From: CAYQTK01 sp964420375
GTDB taxonomy: Bacteria; RBG-13-61-14; DATKZS01
Length of the DNA: 30,033 nucleotides
Assembly: GCA_964420375.1 (NCBI GenBank)
Contig: CAYQTK010000035.1
Location: 1 to 30,033, forward strand
Reading direction: 5' to 3'
Below the pieces are notes generated by a model, which was not told the origin of the DNA, made no database searches, and saw nothing but the letters and a program-made list of their open reading frames with translations. The translations under genes and the position numbers were made by a program. This document shows positions 1-7,625 of this stretch, one piece after another; position 1 is the first letter of the stretch, and each line of letters starts with the position of its first letter.

Positions 1-308
1 CACCGACTTTTACCTATTATCTGATTATCTGATCTCAATCATGATGACTCCAAAATGGAGTTTTCGTAACAGGCACTAAATAATGTCCTTATGCACAGTG
101 TTCTTTCAACCTTTGTGAAATAAGCATAGCACAAGGCTTTATAAGATCGCGGTTACTGCCTGTCGCCACACCTTCGCTCTCGTCGTGGCTCGAGAGCTGA
201 TACCTGCTGAACAATCCCGGAGATATAAACGCTCGGGGGAATTTCTCTTCCTGCTTTCTGGAAGCCGGGGCCGGTCTCTGGTATTATGAAGTACAAAGGA
301 GAAACGCC
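1..308. other. Intergenic region at window start
   Basis: No convincing gene is seen in these 308 bases. Positions 63-79 hold one arm of a 17-bp inverted repeat whose partner lies at 2816-2832. A possible -10 box (TATTAT, 282-287) has no good -35 partner. A strong ribosome binding site, AAGGAG at 296-301, sits 7 bases before the ATG at 309. Confidence 0.5.
63..79 (-). repeat. Left arm of a long-range inverted repeat
   Basis: On the minus strand this reads TAGTGCCTGTTACGAAA. It matches 2816-2832 on the plus strand at 16 of 17 bases. The two arms bracket the three-gene block 309-2817 in inverted orientation. The leading TAGTGCC-TGT also resembles one end of the composite repeats found elsewhere in the window (for example 15845 on). 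Confidence 0.55.
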
Positions 309-1160
309 ATGAAAAGATATTTTTCCATACGTACCATTGTTCCGGTTTTCCTGGCTGCTTTGTTAGTAATACCGGCGTCACTTTTTGCAAAGAGCTTTTT
401 TGAGAAGCTGGTGAAAGAGCCGGAGATTAAAGTGAAAGAAATCCTTTTGCAACGCATCTCGACCCGTGATGCCGCTTTCCTTACAGTGCTCGAGATCGAA
501 AACCGGACGCCCGTTCGCGCGGAGCTGTCCGGGGTGGACTATGACTTCAAGCTATCGGGAACCAGGCTTGCAAAGGGCGAGACCGGCTCCGGCGTTTCCG
601 TGAAGCCTTACGACGATGCCCGGTTCGAGATACCCGTCGAGGTGACGTACGAAAACCTGAAAGCCATCTACGACTCGGCGCGCGGCAAGGACCGCCTTCC
701 CTACCGGCTGGAAGGCGAAGTCCGTGTCAAGACTCCGTGGGGAGACCTTCCCGTCCCTTACAAGGCCAAGGGCAAGTTGCCGGTGGTGCGGCCTTCCAAA
801 ATCCGGAGAGTCAAAGCGGAGCTTAAATCCCTCAGCCTGCAACAGGCGTCGCTCGATCTCAAGATAGAGCTTGAAAACCCCAACGTGTTCGAACTCGATA
901 TCCCCCGGCTGCAGTACGACCTTGACTTAAAGGACAAGAACTTCGCTTCCGGGACCATGCAGAACCAGAGGGTGAAAAAGAAGTCCGCAGGAGAGATCAT
1001 CGTTCCCGTAAACCTGGACCTTACCGGCACTTCCCAGTGGATACGCGAGGTTCTGCAGGGAGGCGCAACCGACTACAGGCTGCAATACGACGCCACCTAC
1101 AGGATCAAGGGCCACGAGGTACACCAGAAGGAGACTGTTTCCGGGTCGCTGAAGTTCTAA
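309..1160 (+). CDS. Secreted LEA14/WHy-domain protein
   Basis: A 283-aa protein with a clear signal peptide (basic MKRYF start, hydrophobic core about residues 9-26, cleavage probably near SLFAKS). The rest reads as two consecutive water-stress/hypersensitive-response (WHy, LEA14-like) beta domains, about residues 40-155 and 165-283. Each contains the family pattern of a polar strand followed by an N-P or N-R-T-P turn (ENRTPV near 65, ENPNVFEL near 190). In bacteria such proteins are typically periplasmic or lipid-anchored with no known enzymatic activity; no lipobox cysteine is seen here, so free periplasmic is more likely. The start is supported by AAGGAG 7 bases upstream. It is followed after 23 bases by the aminotransferase gene, so the two may be co-transcribed. 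Function beyond the fold is unknown. Confidence 0.75.
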   Translation: MKRYFSIRTIVPVFLAALLVIPASLFAKSFFEKLVKEPEIKVKEILLQRISTRDAAFLTVLEIENRTPVRAELSGVDYDFKLSGTRLAKGETGSGVSVKPYDDARFEIPVEVTYENLKAIYDSARGKDRLPYRLEGEVRVKTPWGDLPVPYKAKGKLPVVRPSKIRRVKAELKSLSLQQASLDLKIELENPNVFELDIPRLQYDLDLKDKNFASGTMQNQRVKKKSAGEIIVPVNLDLTGTSQWIREVLQGGATDYRLQYDATYRIKGHEVHQKETVSGSLKF

Positions 1161-1183
1161 AGTTGAAAGGGGGACAGGCGCAA

Positions 1184-2107
1184 ATGCTCTCTCGCCGCAA
1201 GGTCTGGATCGACGGACAGTTGATATCTTTTAACAAGGCCCGGGTGCCGCTGATGAGCCACTCTTTCACCCGGGGCTCTGCGGTGTTCGAGGTCATGAGT
1301 CTTCACGACACCGACAAGGGGCCCGCGGTGTTCAGGCTCGACGACCACATCGAACGACTCTTCCGGTCCGCGGACATGATCAACATGAAGCTGCCGCTGT
1401 CCGCTTCCAGGATGAAAAGCGCGGTCAAAGAAACCGTAGCCGCAAACACCGTCCGGCAGGGCATGTTAAAGCTGATCTGTTACTACGGGGGCATCGAGTT
1501 CGAGGTGGTTCCCAGGAACACCGAGGTCTCGGTGGGCGTGTTCGTGGTGGACCTTCAAAAGGACCTCTCCGCGGAGCGGTTCAAAAAATCGGAGCGCCGT
1601 CATGCCGAGGCCTGCTTTTCGGAATGGAGAAAGATAGACCCCCGTACCGTGCCCGTGGAATGTAAGTGCGCGGCCAACTACCTGGGCGGAATGGTGGCCA
1701 AGCAGGACGCCATCAACAAGGGGTTCACAGCGCCGGTGCTCCTGGACCTCAAAGGACACATTGCCGAGGGGGCCACCGAGTCGCTGTTCCTGGTTAAAAA
1801 TCGCGTCTTGAAAACCCCCAAGCTGGATACCATCCTCTCCGGCATCACCAGGAAGTCGGTGCTGAAGCTGGCACGCGACGCCAACCTGGACGTGGTCGAG
1901 AAAAAACTCCGGCCACAGGAGCTGCTCGAAGCGGACGAGGCCTTCTTCACTTCGTCAATAGTCAAGATATGGCCCATTTGCAGGATGGAGGATGTCAAGC
2001 TGAAAGCGCCCGGCGAGGTCAGCAGGCTTCTCGAGGGAATGTTCGAGAAGATTCTGACCGGCAAAGTAAAAAGCTATAACAAGTGGTTAACAACCATAAA
2101 AAAGTAA
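1184..2107 (+). CDS. Class IV aminotransferase (BCAT/D-amino-acid aminotransferase-like)
   Basis: A 307-aa PLP enzyme of fold type IV, the family of branched-chain aminotransferase, D-alanine aminotransferase and aminodeoxychorismate lyase. Visible hallmarks are the N-terminal pattern KVWIDGQLISF and VPLMSHSFTRGSAVFE, the likely Schiff-base lysine K161 in VECKCAANYLGG, and the later EGATESLFLV phosphate/cofactor loop followed by ILSGITRKSVL. Length and motif order fit branched-chain aminotransferase (IlvE-like) best, but substrate cannot be fixed from sequence. An upstream in-frame start at 1037 would overlap the previous gene by 124 bases; the ATG at 1184, preceded by AAAGGGGG, matches the family N-terminus and is preferred. 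Confidence 0.85.
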   Translation: MLSRRKVWIDGQLISFNKARVPLMSHSFTRGSAVFEVMSLHDTDKGPAVFRLDDHIERLFRSADMINMKLPLSASRMKSAVKETVAANTVRQGMLKLICYYGGIEFEVVPRNTEVSVGVFVVDLQKDLSAERFKKSERRHAEACFSEWRKIDPRTVPVECKCAANYLGGMVAKQDAINKGFTAPVLLDLKGHIAEGATESLFLVKNRVLKTPKLDTILSGITRKSVLKLARDANLDVVEKKLRPQELLEADEAFFTSSIVKIWPICRMEDVKLKAPGEVSRLLEGMFEKILTGKVKSYNKWLTTIKK

Positions 2108-2163
2108 CCGGTGCGGATATAAGAGAGCGCAAGCGAAACATTTCCGGGCTCTGGAGGAGATTG

Positions 2164-2817
2164 ATGAGCAGAAAGCTGAAAACTGTCTTGATAATCGCGC
2201 TGCCGGCAATGTTCTGCCTGGCGCCGTCCGTTTCTCAGCGGGAGACGCCTTCCCATCTGCTCCTGGTGCGGGCAGCCCGCGCATGGGTGAACATGCCCTG
2301 CCGCTATGACGGGAGTTATCGAAAGATAAACTATCCTGCGGGAGACCCCGGCGGAAGGCTGGGCGTGTGCTCCGACCTGGTGGTCCGGGCATACCGCGCT
2401 TTGAATATCGACCTACAGGTGCGCGTGCACCAGGACATGAAAAAAAACTTCAACCAATATCCGGCAAAAAGGCTCTACGACCAGCTCAAGCCGGATACCA
2501 ACATCGACCATCGCCGCGTCCCCAACCTGATGACATTCTTCAAAAGGCACGGCAAATCACTCACCTTGTCAATTGAAGAGCAGGACCTGGACAAGTGGAG
2601 AGCAGGCGATATAGTAGTCTTCGACCTCCTCAACAACTCCATTCCCACCCATATAGGGATCATATCCGGAAAAAGGACGGGGAGCGGCCTGCCACTTGTA
2701 ATACATCACTTCCCCCCACTGCCGGAGGAGAACAACGTGCTCCAAAAATGGAAAATCATCGGCCACTTCCGCTACTTCCCACAAGCACAACAGGAAACAG
2801 CCGCAAGCAATAAATAG
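2164..2817 (+). CDS. Secreted DUF1287-family protein
   Basis: A 217-aa protein with an N-terminal signal peptide (about residues 1-24, ending near SVSQRE). The body matches the DUF1287 family: YPAGDPGGRLGVCSDLVVRA near 57-76, the DTNIDHRRVPNL segment near 111-122, WRAGDIVVFDL near 145-155 and HIGIISG at 163-169. The arrangement of C69 followed by H163 and a further His pair (H181, H182) fits an NlpC/P60-like cysteine hydrolase fold; a peptidoglycan-related role is inference. The ATG at 2164 has GGAGG at 2153-2157, 6 bases upstream. A longer in-frame start at 2083 overlaps the aminotransferase and lacks the site. Confidence 0.75.
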   Translation: MSRKLKTVLIIALPAMFCLAPSVSQRETPSHLLLVRAARAWVNMPCRYDGSYRKINYPAGDPGGRLGVCSDLVVRAYRALNIDLQVRVHQDMKKNFNQYPAKRLYDQLKPDTNIDHRRVPNLMTFFKRHGKSLTLSIEEQDLDKWRAGDIVVFDLLNNSIPTHIGIISGKRTGSGLPLVIHHFPPLPEENNVLQKWKIIGHFRYFPQAQQETAASNK

Positions 2818-2832
2818 TGCCTGTTGCGAAAC
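2816..2832 (+). repeat. Right arm of a long-range inverted repeat
   Basis: Reads TAGTGCCTGTTGCGAAA and begins at the DUF1287 stop codon. Its inverted partner is at 63-79, with one mismatch in 17. Together they enclose the three genes at 309-2817. Confidence 0.55.
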
Positions 2833-2961
2833 AAAGGTTTAATTTACTTTTTCGGCGCTGTTCTGGAGTGCGGCAGCAAGCTGTCCGCTTTTTCCGCCGG
2901 GAAGCTTGCTTTCCGGAAATGCGCTCCACAAGAGGCTCACAGTTTACGAGGCGCCTTTTTG

Positions 2962-2985
2962 TAAGTTCCGGCAAGCCGGAACTTA
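2962..2985. repeat. Perfect 11-bp hairpin
   Basis: TAAGTTCCGGC (2962-2972), loop AA, GCCGGAACTTA (2975-2985). There is no T-run on either side, so it is not a typical rho-independent terminator. It may still protect the 3' end of the upstream mRNA or belong to a repetitive element. Confidence 0.6.
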
Positions 2986-3028
2986 TGAAAGCGAAAGCAA
3001 GCCTTCCTGTCTGCGTGCCTGTCTGCCG

Positions 3029-3114
3029 TGTCCGAGCGACTTTAGTCGCGGTATCAGTCGCTCGCACTAAAAATATCTGTCTTGTAAGCGACGGAAAACG
3101 CTTGACAGAGCACT
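3029..3114 (+). repeat. Composite palindromic repeat, copy 1
   Basis: An imperfect palindrome built on CGAGCGACTTTAGTCGCG and CGCTCGCAC is followed after about 14 bases by a second stem-loop, TGTAAGCGAC then AACGCTTGACAGAGCACT. The same two-part order is seen at 3147, 19392 and, inverted, at 15845-15931. Confidence 0.7.
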
Positions 3115-3146
3115 GGTGGCGGATCACATTAAAATTTATAAGCTGC

Positions 3147-3230
3147 GTGCGAGCGACTTCAGTCGCGAAGAAAGCCGCTTGCACAAGAGCTGTTTTTTGT
3201 AAGTGACAAAAACAATTGTGAACAAACACT
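3147..3230 (+). repeat. Composite palindromic repeat, copy 2
   Basis: Starts GTGCGAGCGACTTCAGTCGC and continues to GCCGCTTGCAC, then a diverged tail TGTAAGTGACAAAAACAATT ending AACACTAG. The first part is close to copy 1; the tail is the most diverged of the set. It abuts the end of the small Cys-rich gene on the minus strand. Confidence 0.6.
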
Positions 3231-3423
3231 AGCTTTCCGGCGAGAGCGTGCACTCCTTGTACAGCCCTTTTCGCCTGCACTCGCGCTCGCCGCTGCAATA
3301 AAGCCCGGACAGGCCCGCGGACACGCCGCACGCGCCGCAACCGTCAATTAGGTAGACTTCGTAAACCTCGACCGTGCGGCCCAGCGCCGGGCAGAGAAAC
3401 TCCTCTTTACGCTCCCGCTCCAT
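3229..3423 (-). CDS. Small Cys-rich protein coupled to dGTPase-like gene
   Basis: A 64-aa protein with six cysteines (C11, C29, C32, C43, C49, C58), including a C-x2-C pair in DGCGACG and a C-x5-C spacing in the second half. The pattern suggests metal binding or a zinc-ribbon-like fold, but I do not recognise the family. Its ATG overlaps the stop of the upstream hydrolase gene in the sequence TGATG, so it is likely translated by coupling from the same mRNA. There is no signal peptide, so it is probably cytoplasmic. A longer in-frame reading back to 3810 runs antisense-like through the hydrolase gene and is not credible. Confidence 0.55.
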   Translation of the reverse strand: MERERKEEFLCPALGRTVEVYEVYLIDGCGACGVSAGLSGLYCSGERECRRKGLYKECTLSPES

Positions 3424-4499
3424 CACCAACTCCAGGGGCGGGGACGGAAAACCTCCTCCCAGATGTGGAGAGCATAGCTGTCGCTCATGCCCGCGATAAA
3501 GTCGGTGGCCTCGCGGCAAAGGTCCTCGCCAAGCCCGCTCTCGCCGCTGTGCTCCATGAGCGCGCCAGGGTTGTCCATGTAATAGTAAAAAAGCCGGCGG
3601 ATAACATCGTGCGACTTGCGAAACTCCGCCCGGACCTCCTCGCTGAAGTAGACCCTGTCGAACAGGAAGTCGCGGAGATTCTCCAGCGCGCGAAGCACGG
3701 CAGGCGTCATCAAAAGGGAAAAACCTCCCGACCGACCGGTCTCGTAAATCACGTCCGAGACCATGGTGTTGATCCGTTGCGAGGTGGTCGCCCCCAGCAC
3801 GGACACGCACTCCGCGGGTATGTCCGCTTCCTGTAAAAGACCCGACTCGATGGCGTCCTGCAAGTCGTGGTTCACATAAGCGATCACGTCAGCCGCGCGA
3901 ACCGCCCTGCCCTCCATGGACGCCGGGAAGTCCGCGCTATCATCGCCGATGATCGCCTCTCCCCTGCCCTTCGAGTGTTTTAAAATGCCGTCGCGGACCT
4001 CCCAGGTAAGGTTGAGACCGCGGCCGCCCATGGCAAGCTTGTCAACCACCCGGAGGCTCTGCTCCCAGTGGTGGAAACCACCGTCCAATACATCCTGCAA
4101 GGCGGACTCGCCGGCGTGACCGAACGGGGTGTGGCCAAGATCGTGACCCAAGGCAATGGCTTCGGTCAAGTCCTCGTTCAAGTAAAGAGCCTTGGAAATG
4201 GTACGGGCTATCTGGCTGACCTCGATGGTGTGAGTAAGGCGGGTGCGGTAATGGTCTCCGCGAGGAGAAATAAACACCTGCGTCTTGTGCTTCAAGCGCC
4301 GGAAAGCCTTGGAATGGACGATACGATCCCGGTCATGCTGAAAAGCAGGACGCACACGGCACTCCGGCTCAGGGAAAAGCCGGCCCTTTGAAAGATCGCT
4401 CTTGGAAGCAAAAGCCGAGAGTATCTCGTGCTCCAGACGCTCCATCTTCTCGCGGATGCAAAGACTGTCGTCGCCCTTTAATCTCTCCGGATCAAACAT
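3423..4499 (-). CDS. dgt: Deoxyguanosinetriphosphate triphosphohydrolase-like protein (HD domain)
   Basis: A 358-aa HD-superfamily phosphohydrolase predicted to remove triphosphate from dNTPs, giving deoxynucleoside and tripolyphosphate. The metal-binding set is visible: H90 in RTRLTHTIEV, H119-D120 in LGHDLGHTPFGHAG, and D203 in AADVIAYVNHD. H123 and H128 fit the catalytic loop of dNTPases. The N-terminal DRDRIVHSKAFRRLKHKTQV segment is the characteristic lead-in of this subfamily. Length fits the shorter dGTPase-like type rather than the approximately 500-aa enterobacterial Dgt. A promoter lies upstream on the same strand (4570-4597). The gene is next to the CRISPR array; dNTPases of this fold can act in phage defence in some bacteria, but nothing here shows such a role. 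Confidence 0.88.
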   Translation of the reverse strand: MFDPERLKGDDSLCIREKMERLEHEILSAFASKSDLSKGRLFPEPECRVRPAFQHDRDRIVHSKAFRRLKHKTQVFISPRGDHYRTRLTHTIEVSQIARTISKALYLNEDLTEAIALGHDLGHTPFGHAGESALQDVLDGGFHHWEQSLRVVDKLAMGGRGLNLTWEVRDGILKHSKGRGEAIIGDDSADFPASMEGRAVRAADVIAYVNHDLQDAIESGLLQEADIPAECVSVLGATTSQRINTMVSDVIYETGRSGGFSLLMTPAVLRALENLRDFLFDRVYFSEEVRAEFRKSHDVIRRLFYYYMDNPGALMEHSGESGLGEDLCREATDFIAGMSDSYALHIWEEVFRPRPWSW

Positions 4500-4569
4500 G
4501 AATTAAACGGCCTTCCGCCACCATGTGGCTCCACAAAAAAAAACGCCCCTCCCCAATCTGTGAAAAAAT

Positions 4570-4597
4570 ATTCTAGCACGCAAAAAAAAGGTGTCAA
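4570..4597 (-). promoter_or_regulatory. Sigma70-type promoter of the dgt operon
   Basis: On the minus strand: TTGACA (4597-4592), 16 bases, then TAGAAT (4575-4570). The spacer holds a long T tract. It points toward the dGTPase-like gene that starts at 4499, leaving a 5' untranslated region of roughly 65 bases. Confidence 0.65.
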
Positions 4598-4737
4598 CGA
4601 ACAATCCGACAAGAGACAAGAATACCGTAACTATCCAACAAACTATGATAGCCGAACAACGCGAGCGAAGCCGCGGTACGTCTTAAGACGTACCGCGGCT
4701 TCGCAGTTTACTCCCAATAACGCCTTACAAAACTCAT
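4598..4737. other. Candidate CRISPR leader side, with palindrome
   Basis: This stretch separates the dgt promoter from the first repeat and contains the 40-bp palindrome at 4665-4704. If the array is transcribed on the plus strand it occupies the leader position. A -10-like TATGAT (4644-4649) lacks a good -35. No gene is seen. Confidence 0.35.
4665..4704. repeat. Perfect 40-bp palindrome beside the array
   Basis: Two 20-base arms meet without a loop: GCGAAGCCGCGGTACGTCTT and its exact reverse complement. No T-run follows, so it is not a standard terminator. Its outer GCGAAGCCGCG resembles the arms of the dispersed palindromes in the window, which suggests it is another repeat-family member, or a protein binding site or replication barrier. 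Confidence 0.85.
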
Positions 4738-7576
4738 GCTGTGGTTGGATGGGAATCGTTTCTTAGGTACACTTTCTTCTGGCGCTATTGCTATTGACAC
4801 ATGCTGTGGTTGGATGGGAATCGTTTCTTAGGTACACTCGATGTGGCAGAGGCGTTTTTCGTGATTTTGCTGTGGTTGGATGGGAATCGTTTCTTAGGTA
4901 CACTCGATGTGGCAGAGGCGTTTTTCGTGATTTTGCTGTGGTTGGATGGGAATCGTTTCTTAGGTACACTTCATCTTTAGTCCAAAAGATAACCATCTTT
5001 GCTGTGGTTGGATGGGAATCGTTTCTTAGGTACACTCTTTCTAAATTTTTTAATGTTGAGATGACTGCTGTGGTTGGATGGGAATCGTTTCTTAGGTACA
5101 CTCATACCCAGCCGGCGCTGGCGCTGTTACAAGCTGTGGTTGGATGGGAATCGTTTCTTAGGTACACTCTGAAAGACGCCTTGAAAGAGATCGAAGACGC
5201 TGTGGTTGGATGGGAATCGTTTCTTAGGTACACTGGACGTGGGCGGCGAATGGTATAACAAACTGCTGTGGTTGGATGGGAATCGTTTCTTAGGTACACT
5301 GGACGCCCCGGTTAACAATCAGGTCAAGTAGCTGTGGTTGGATGGGAATCGTTTCTTAGGTACACTTGCTGTTGCCTCCACGCCGATTAAAGGGTTGCTG
5401 TGGTTGGATGGGAATCGTTTCTTAGGTACACTCCTACTCCTGACGGCCCTGACGGCCCTGATGCTGTGGTTGGATGGGAATCGTTTCTTAGGTACACTTG
5501 GGATACGTGACCTTTGGCGGTTACAGCGGCTGTGGTTGGATGGGAATCGTTTCTTAGGTACACTTCTTGCAGCATGGGAGATTGGAAAGAATCCGCTGTG
5601 GTTGGATGGGAATCGTTTCTTAGGTACACTCAGGAGCTTACCGATACGGTGACGGAGCTGGCTGTGGTTGGATGGGAATCGTTTCTTAGGTACACTACAA
5701 GAACGTGTTTCTACTTGAAATGCTTCGCTGTGGTTGGATGGGAATCGTTTCTTAGGTACACTCCCGCCTTCGCGGCAACATATCAGAGATGCGCTGTGGT
5801 TGGATGGGAATCGTTTCTTAGGTACACTTATGAAAAACTAATCAATATCTTGTCTGATGCTGTGGTTGGATGGGAATCGTTTCTTAGGTACACTGGCTAA
5901 GGCGAAACGTAAAGAGATGACCGTGCTGTGGTTGGATGGGAATCGTTTCTTAGGTACACTAGGTAATCATGCAAAAAGACAGCTTTCTGAGCTGTGGTTG
6001 GATGGGAATCGTTTCTTAGGTACACTAAAGAACGTTTAGTTCAATCAGTAAACTTTGCTGTGGTTGGATGGGAATCGTTTCTTAGGTACACTTGAAAACT
6101 ACATAATCATAACTATTGTCGTGCTGTGGTTGGATGGGAATCGTTTCTTAGGTACACTTTGTTGCTTTAGAGAAGTTCGCGCGTGACGGCTGTGGTTGGA
6201 TGGGAATCGTTTCTTAGGTACACTCGTACTTTGAAGGTAAGCCGCGCCCGGTGAGCTGTGGTTGGATGGGAATCGTTTCTTAGGTACACTTCTTGATCTT
6301 TATCAACCATTCCTATGAATGCTGTGGTTGGATGGGAATCGTTTCTTAGGTACACTGTGAACCGGGATTTATATTATATGTATTTTGCTGTGGTTGGATG
6401 GGAATCGTTTCTTAGGTACACTTGTAGCATCTCCCTCCGGATTTATAGATGTGCTGTGGTTGGATGGGAATCGTTTCTTAGGTACACTCGGTGCTTACGC
6501 TCTTCAAGCGAAGTGGTAGCTGTGGTTGGATGGGAATCGTTTCTTAGGTACACTTTATCGAATCTGTAGGAGCCGTGGCAGGAGGCTGTGGTTGGATGGG
6601 AATCGTTTCTTAGGTACACTCCTGGTTAAGCTTTTAGAGACTCTCAGAGAGCTGTGGTTGGATGGGAATCGTTTCTTAGGTACACTGCGATGCGGAAAAC
6701 ATCCACTTCACCCCATGCTGTGGTTGGATGGGAATCGTTTCTTAGGTACACTAAAAGGTTTACATTTTACTGCGTTTGTCGTGCTGTGGTTGGATGGGAA
6801 TCGTTTCTTAGGTACACTGCTTGACGAAGCCGATCATCTTGTGCTGGAGCTGTGGTTGGATGGGAATCGTTTCTTAGGTACACTTGGATTCACAATAACC
6901 GGAGGGTGCCATGTGCTGTGGTTGGATGGGAATCGTTTCTTAGGTACACTTAGCGGAGTTGCGCGGGTTACGTTTCTGCTGCTGTGGTTGGATGGGAATC
7001 GTTTCTTAGGTACACTATGCAATAGGAGATTATAGAGTGAGCACAGGCTGTGGTTGGATGGGAATCGTTTCTTAGGTACACTCGGCGACGCGCTCCCAAA
7101 GTCCTTTGACAGCTGTGGTTGGATGGGAATCGTTTCTTAGGTACACTAAGCTGAAGGGCCATAAATCGGACATGTCCGCTGTGGTTGGATGGGAATCGTT
7201 TCTTAGGTACACTAAATGAGTAATCTAGCGACACAAAATCATGNNNNNNNNNNNNNNNNNNNNNNNNNNNNNNNNNNNNNNNNNNNNNNNNNNNNNNNNN
7301 NNNNNNNNNNNNNNNNNNNNNNNNNNNNNNNNNNNNNNNNNNNCTGTGGTTGGATGGGAATCGTTTCTTAGGTACACTCGCCGCAGGCAATGGGGCAACG
7401 TCCACGCTGCTGTGGTTGGATGGGAATCGTTTCTTAGGTACACTCGCCGCAGGCAATGGGGCAATGTCCACACTGCTGTGGTTGGATGGGAATCGTTTCT
7501 TAGGTACACTTGCCGCCCGATGTAACCCACAACATGCTCCGCTGTGGTTGGATGGGAATCGTTTCTTAGGTACACT
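4738..7576 (+). CRISPR. Type II-C CRISPR array, at least 42 repeats
   Basis: The repeat is 36 bp, starting GCTGTGGTTGG and ending TTCTTAGGTACACT; every visible copy reads the same by eye. The unit period is 66 bp, with 30-bp spacers except for two of 29 bp (after the first repeat, and before the repeat at 7112). I count 38 complete repeats from 4738 to 7213, one repeat missing its first base at the gap edge (7344-7378), and three more at 7409, 7475 and 7541. That gives 41 visible spacers, plus an unknown number in the 100-N gap. The plus strand is taken as crRNA sense because the tracrRNA anti-repeat is complementary to this strand and the 5'/3' ends follow the type II-C pattern. Both terminal repeats are intact, so repeat decay does not reveal the old end. 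Spacers 2 and 3 are identical; the spacers at 7379 and 7445 differ by two bases. Confidence 0.98.
7244..7343. other. Assembly gap (100 Ns) inside the array
   Basis: Exactly 100 Ns begin right after a complete 30-base spacer (7214-7243) and end one base into the next repeat. One hundred is a conventional placeholder length, so the true distance and number of repeat-spacer units missing here are unknown. Confidence 0.95.
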
Positions 7577-7585
7577 AACCGCTGG

Positions 7586-7612
7586 AAAACCCCCTGAATG
7601 AAGGGGGTTTTT
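7586..7612. terminator. Bidirectional rho-independent terminator between array and cas2
   Basis: AAAACCCCC (7586-7594), an 8-base loop, GGGGGTTTTT (7603-7612). Read on the plus strand it ends the array transcript 10 bases after the last repeat. Read on the minus strand it ends the cas operon 14 bases after the cas2 stop. One hairpin serves the two converging units. Confidence 0.9.
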
Positions 7613-7625
7613 CAGTGGGCGGGCT

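Larger units (their letters stand above)
2833..3228. other. Repeat- and hairpin-rich intergenic region
   Basis: About 400 bases without a believable gene; the plus-strand reading frame that spans it translates low-complexity Arg/Cys-rich sequence made from the repeats themselves. It contains an 11-bp perfect stem with a 2-base loop at 2962-2985 (TAAGTTCCGGC / GCCGGAACTTA) and two copies of the composite palindromic repeat listed separately (3029-3114 and 3147-3230). Confidence 0.6.

Noticed and set aside
1037..1183. Upstream start for the aminotransferase
   Set aside because: It overlaps the LEA14-like gene by 124 bases and adds residues not seen in the family; the start at 1184 has its own ribosome binding site.
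2817..3206. 129-aa plus-strand frame after DUF1287
   Set aside because: It is made of the dispersed repeats and has no independent coding signal or ribosome binding site.
4665..4704. Palindrome as a rho-independent terminator
   Set aside because: There is no T-run on either strand and no loop.
4738..7576. Self-targeting spacers against genes in this window
   Set aside because: No match was seen by eye to the annotated genes; a proper alignment search of the whole genome was not possible here.
4763..7601. Many open frames across the array on both strands encoding periodic proteins such as AVVGWESFLRYT or YLRNDSHPTTA repeats
   Set aside because: The 66-bp period is a multiple of three, so translated repeats stay open; they are CRISPR repeat shadows, not genes.
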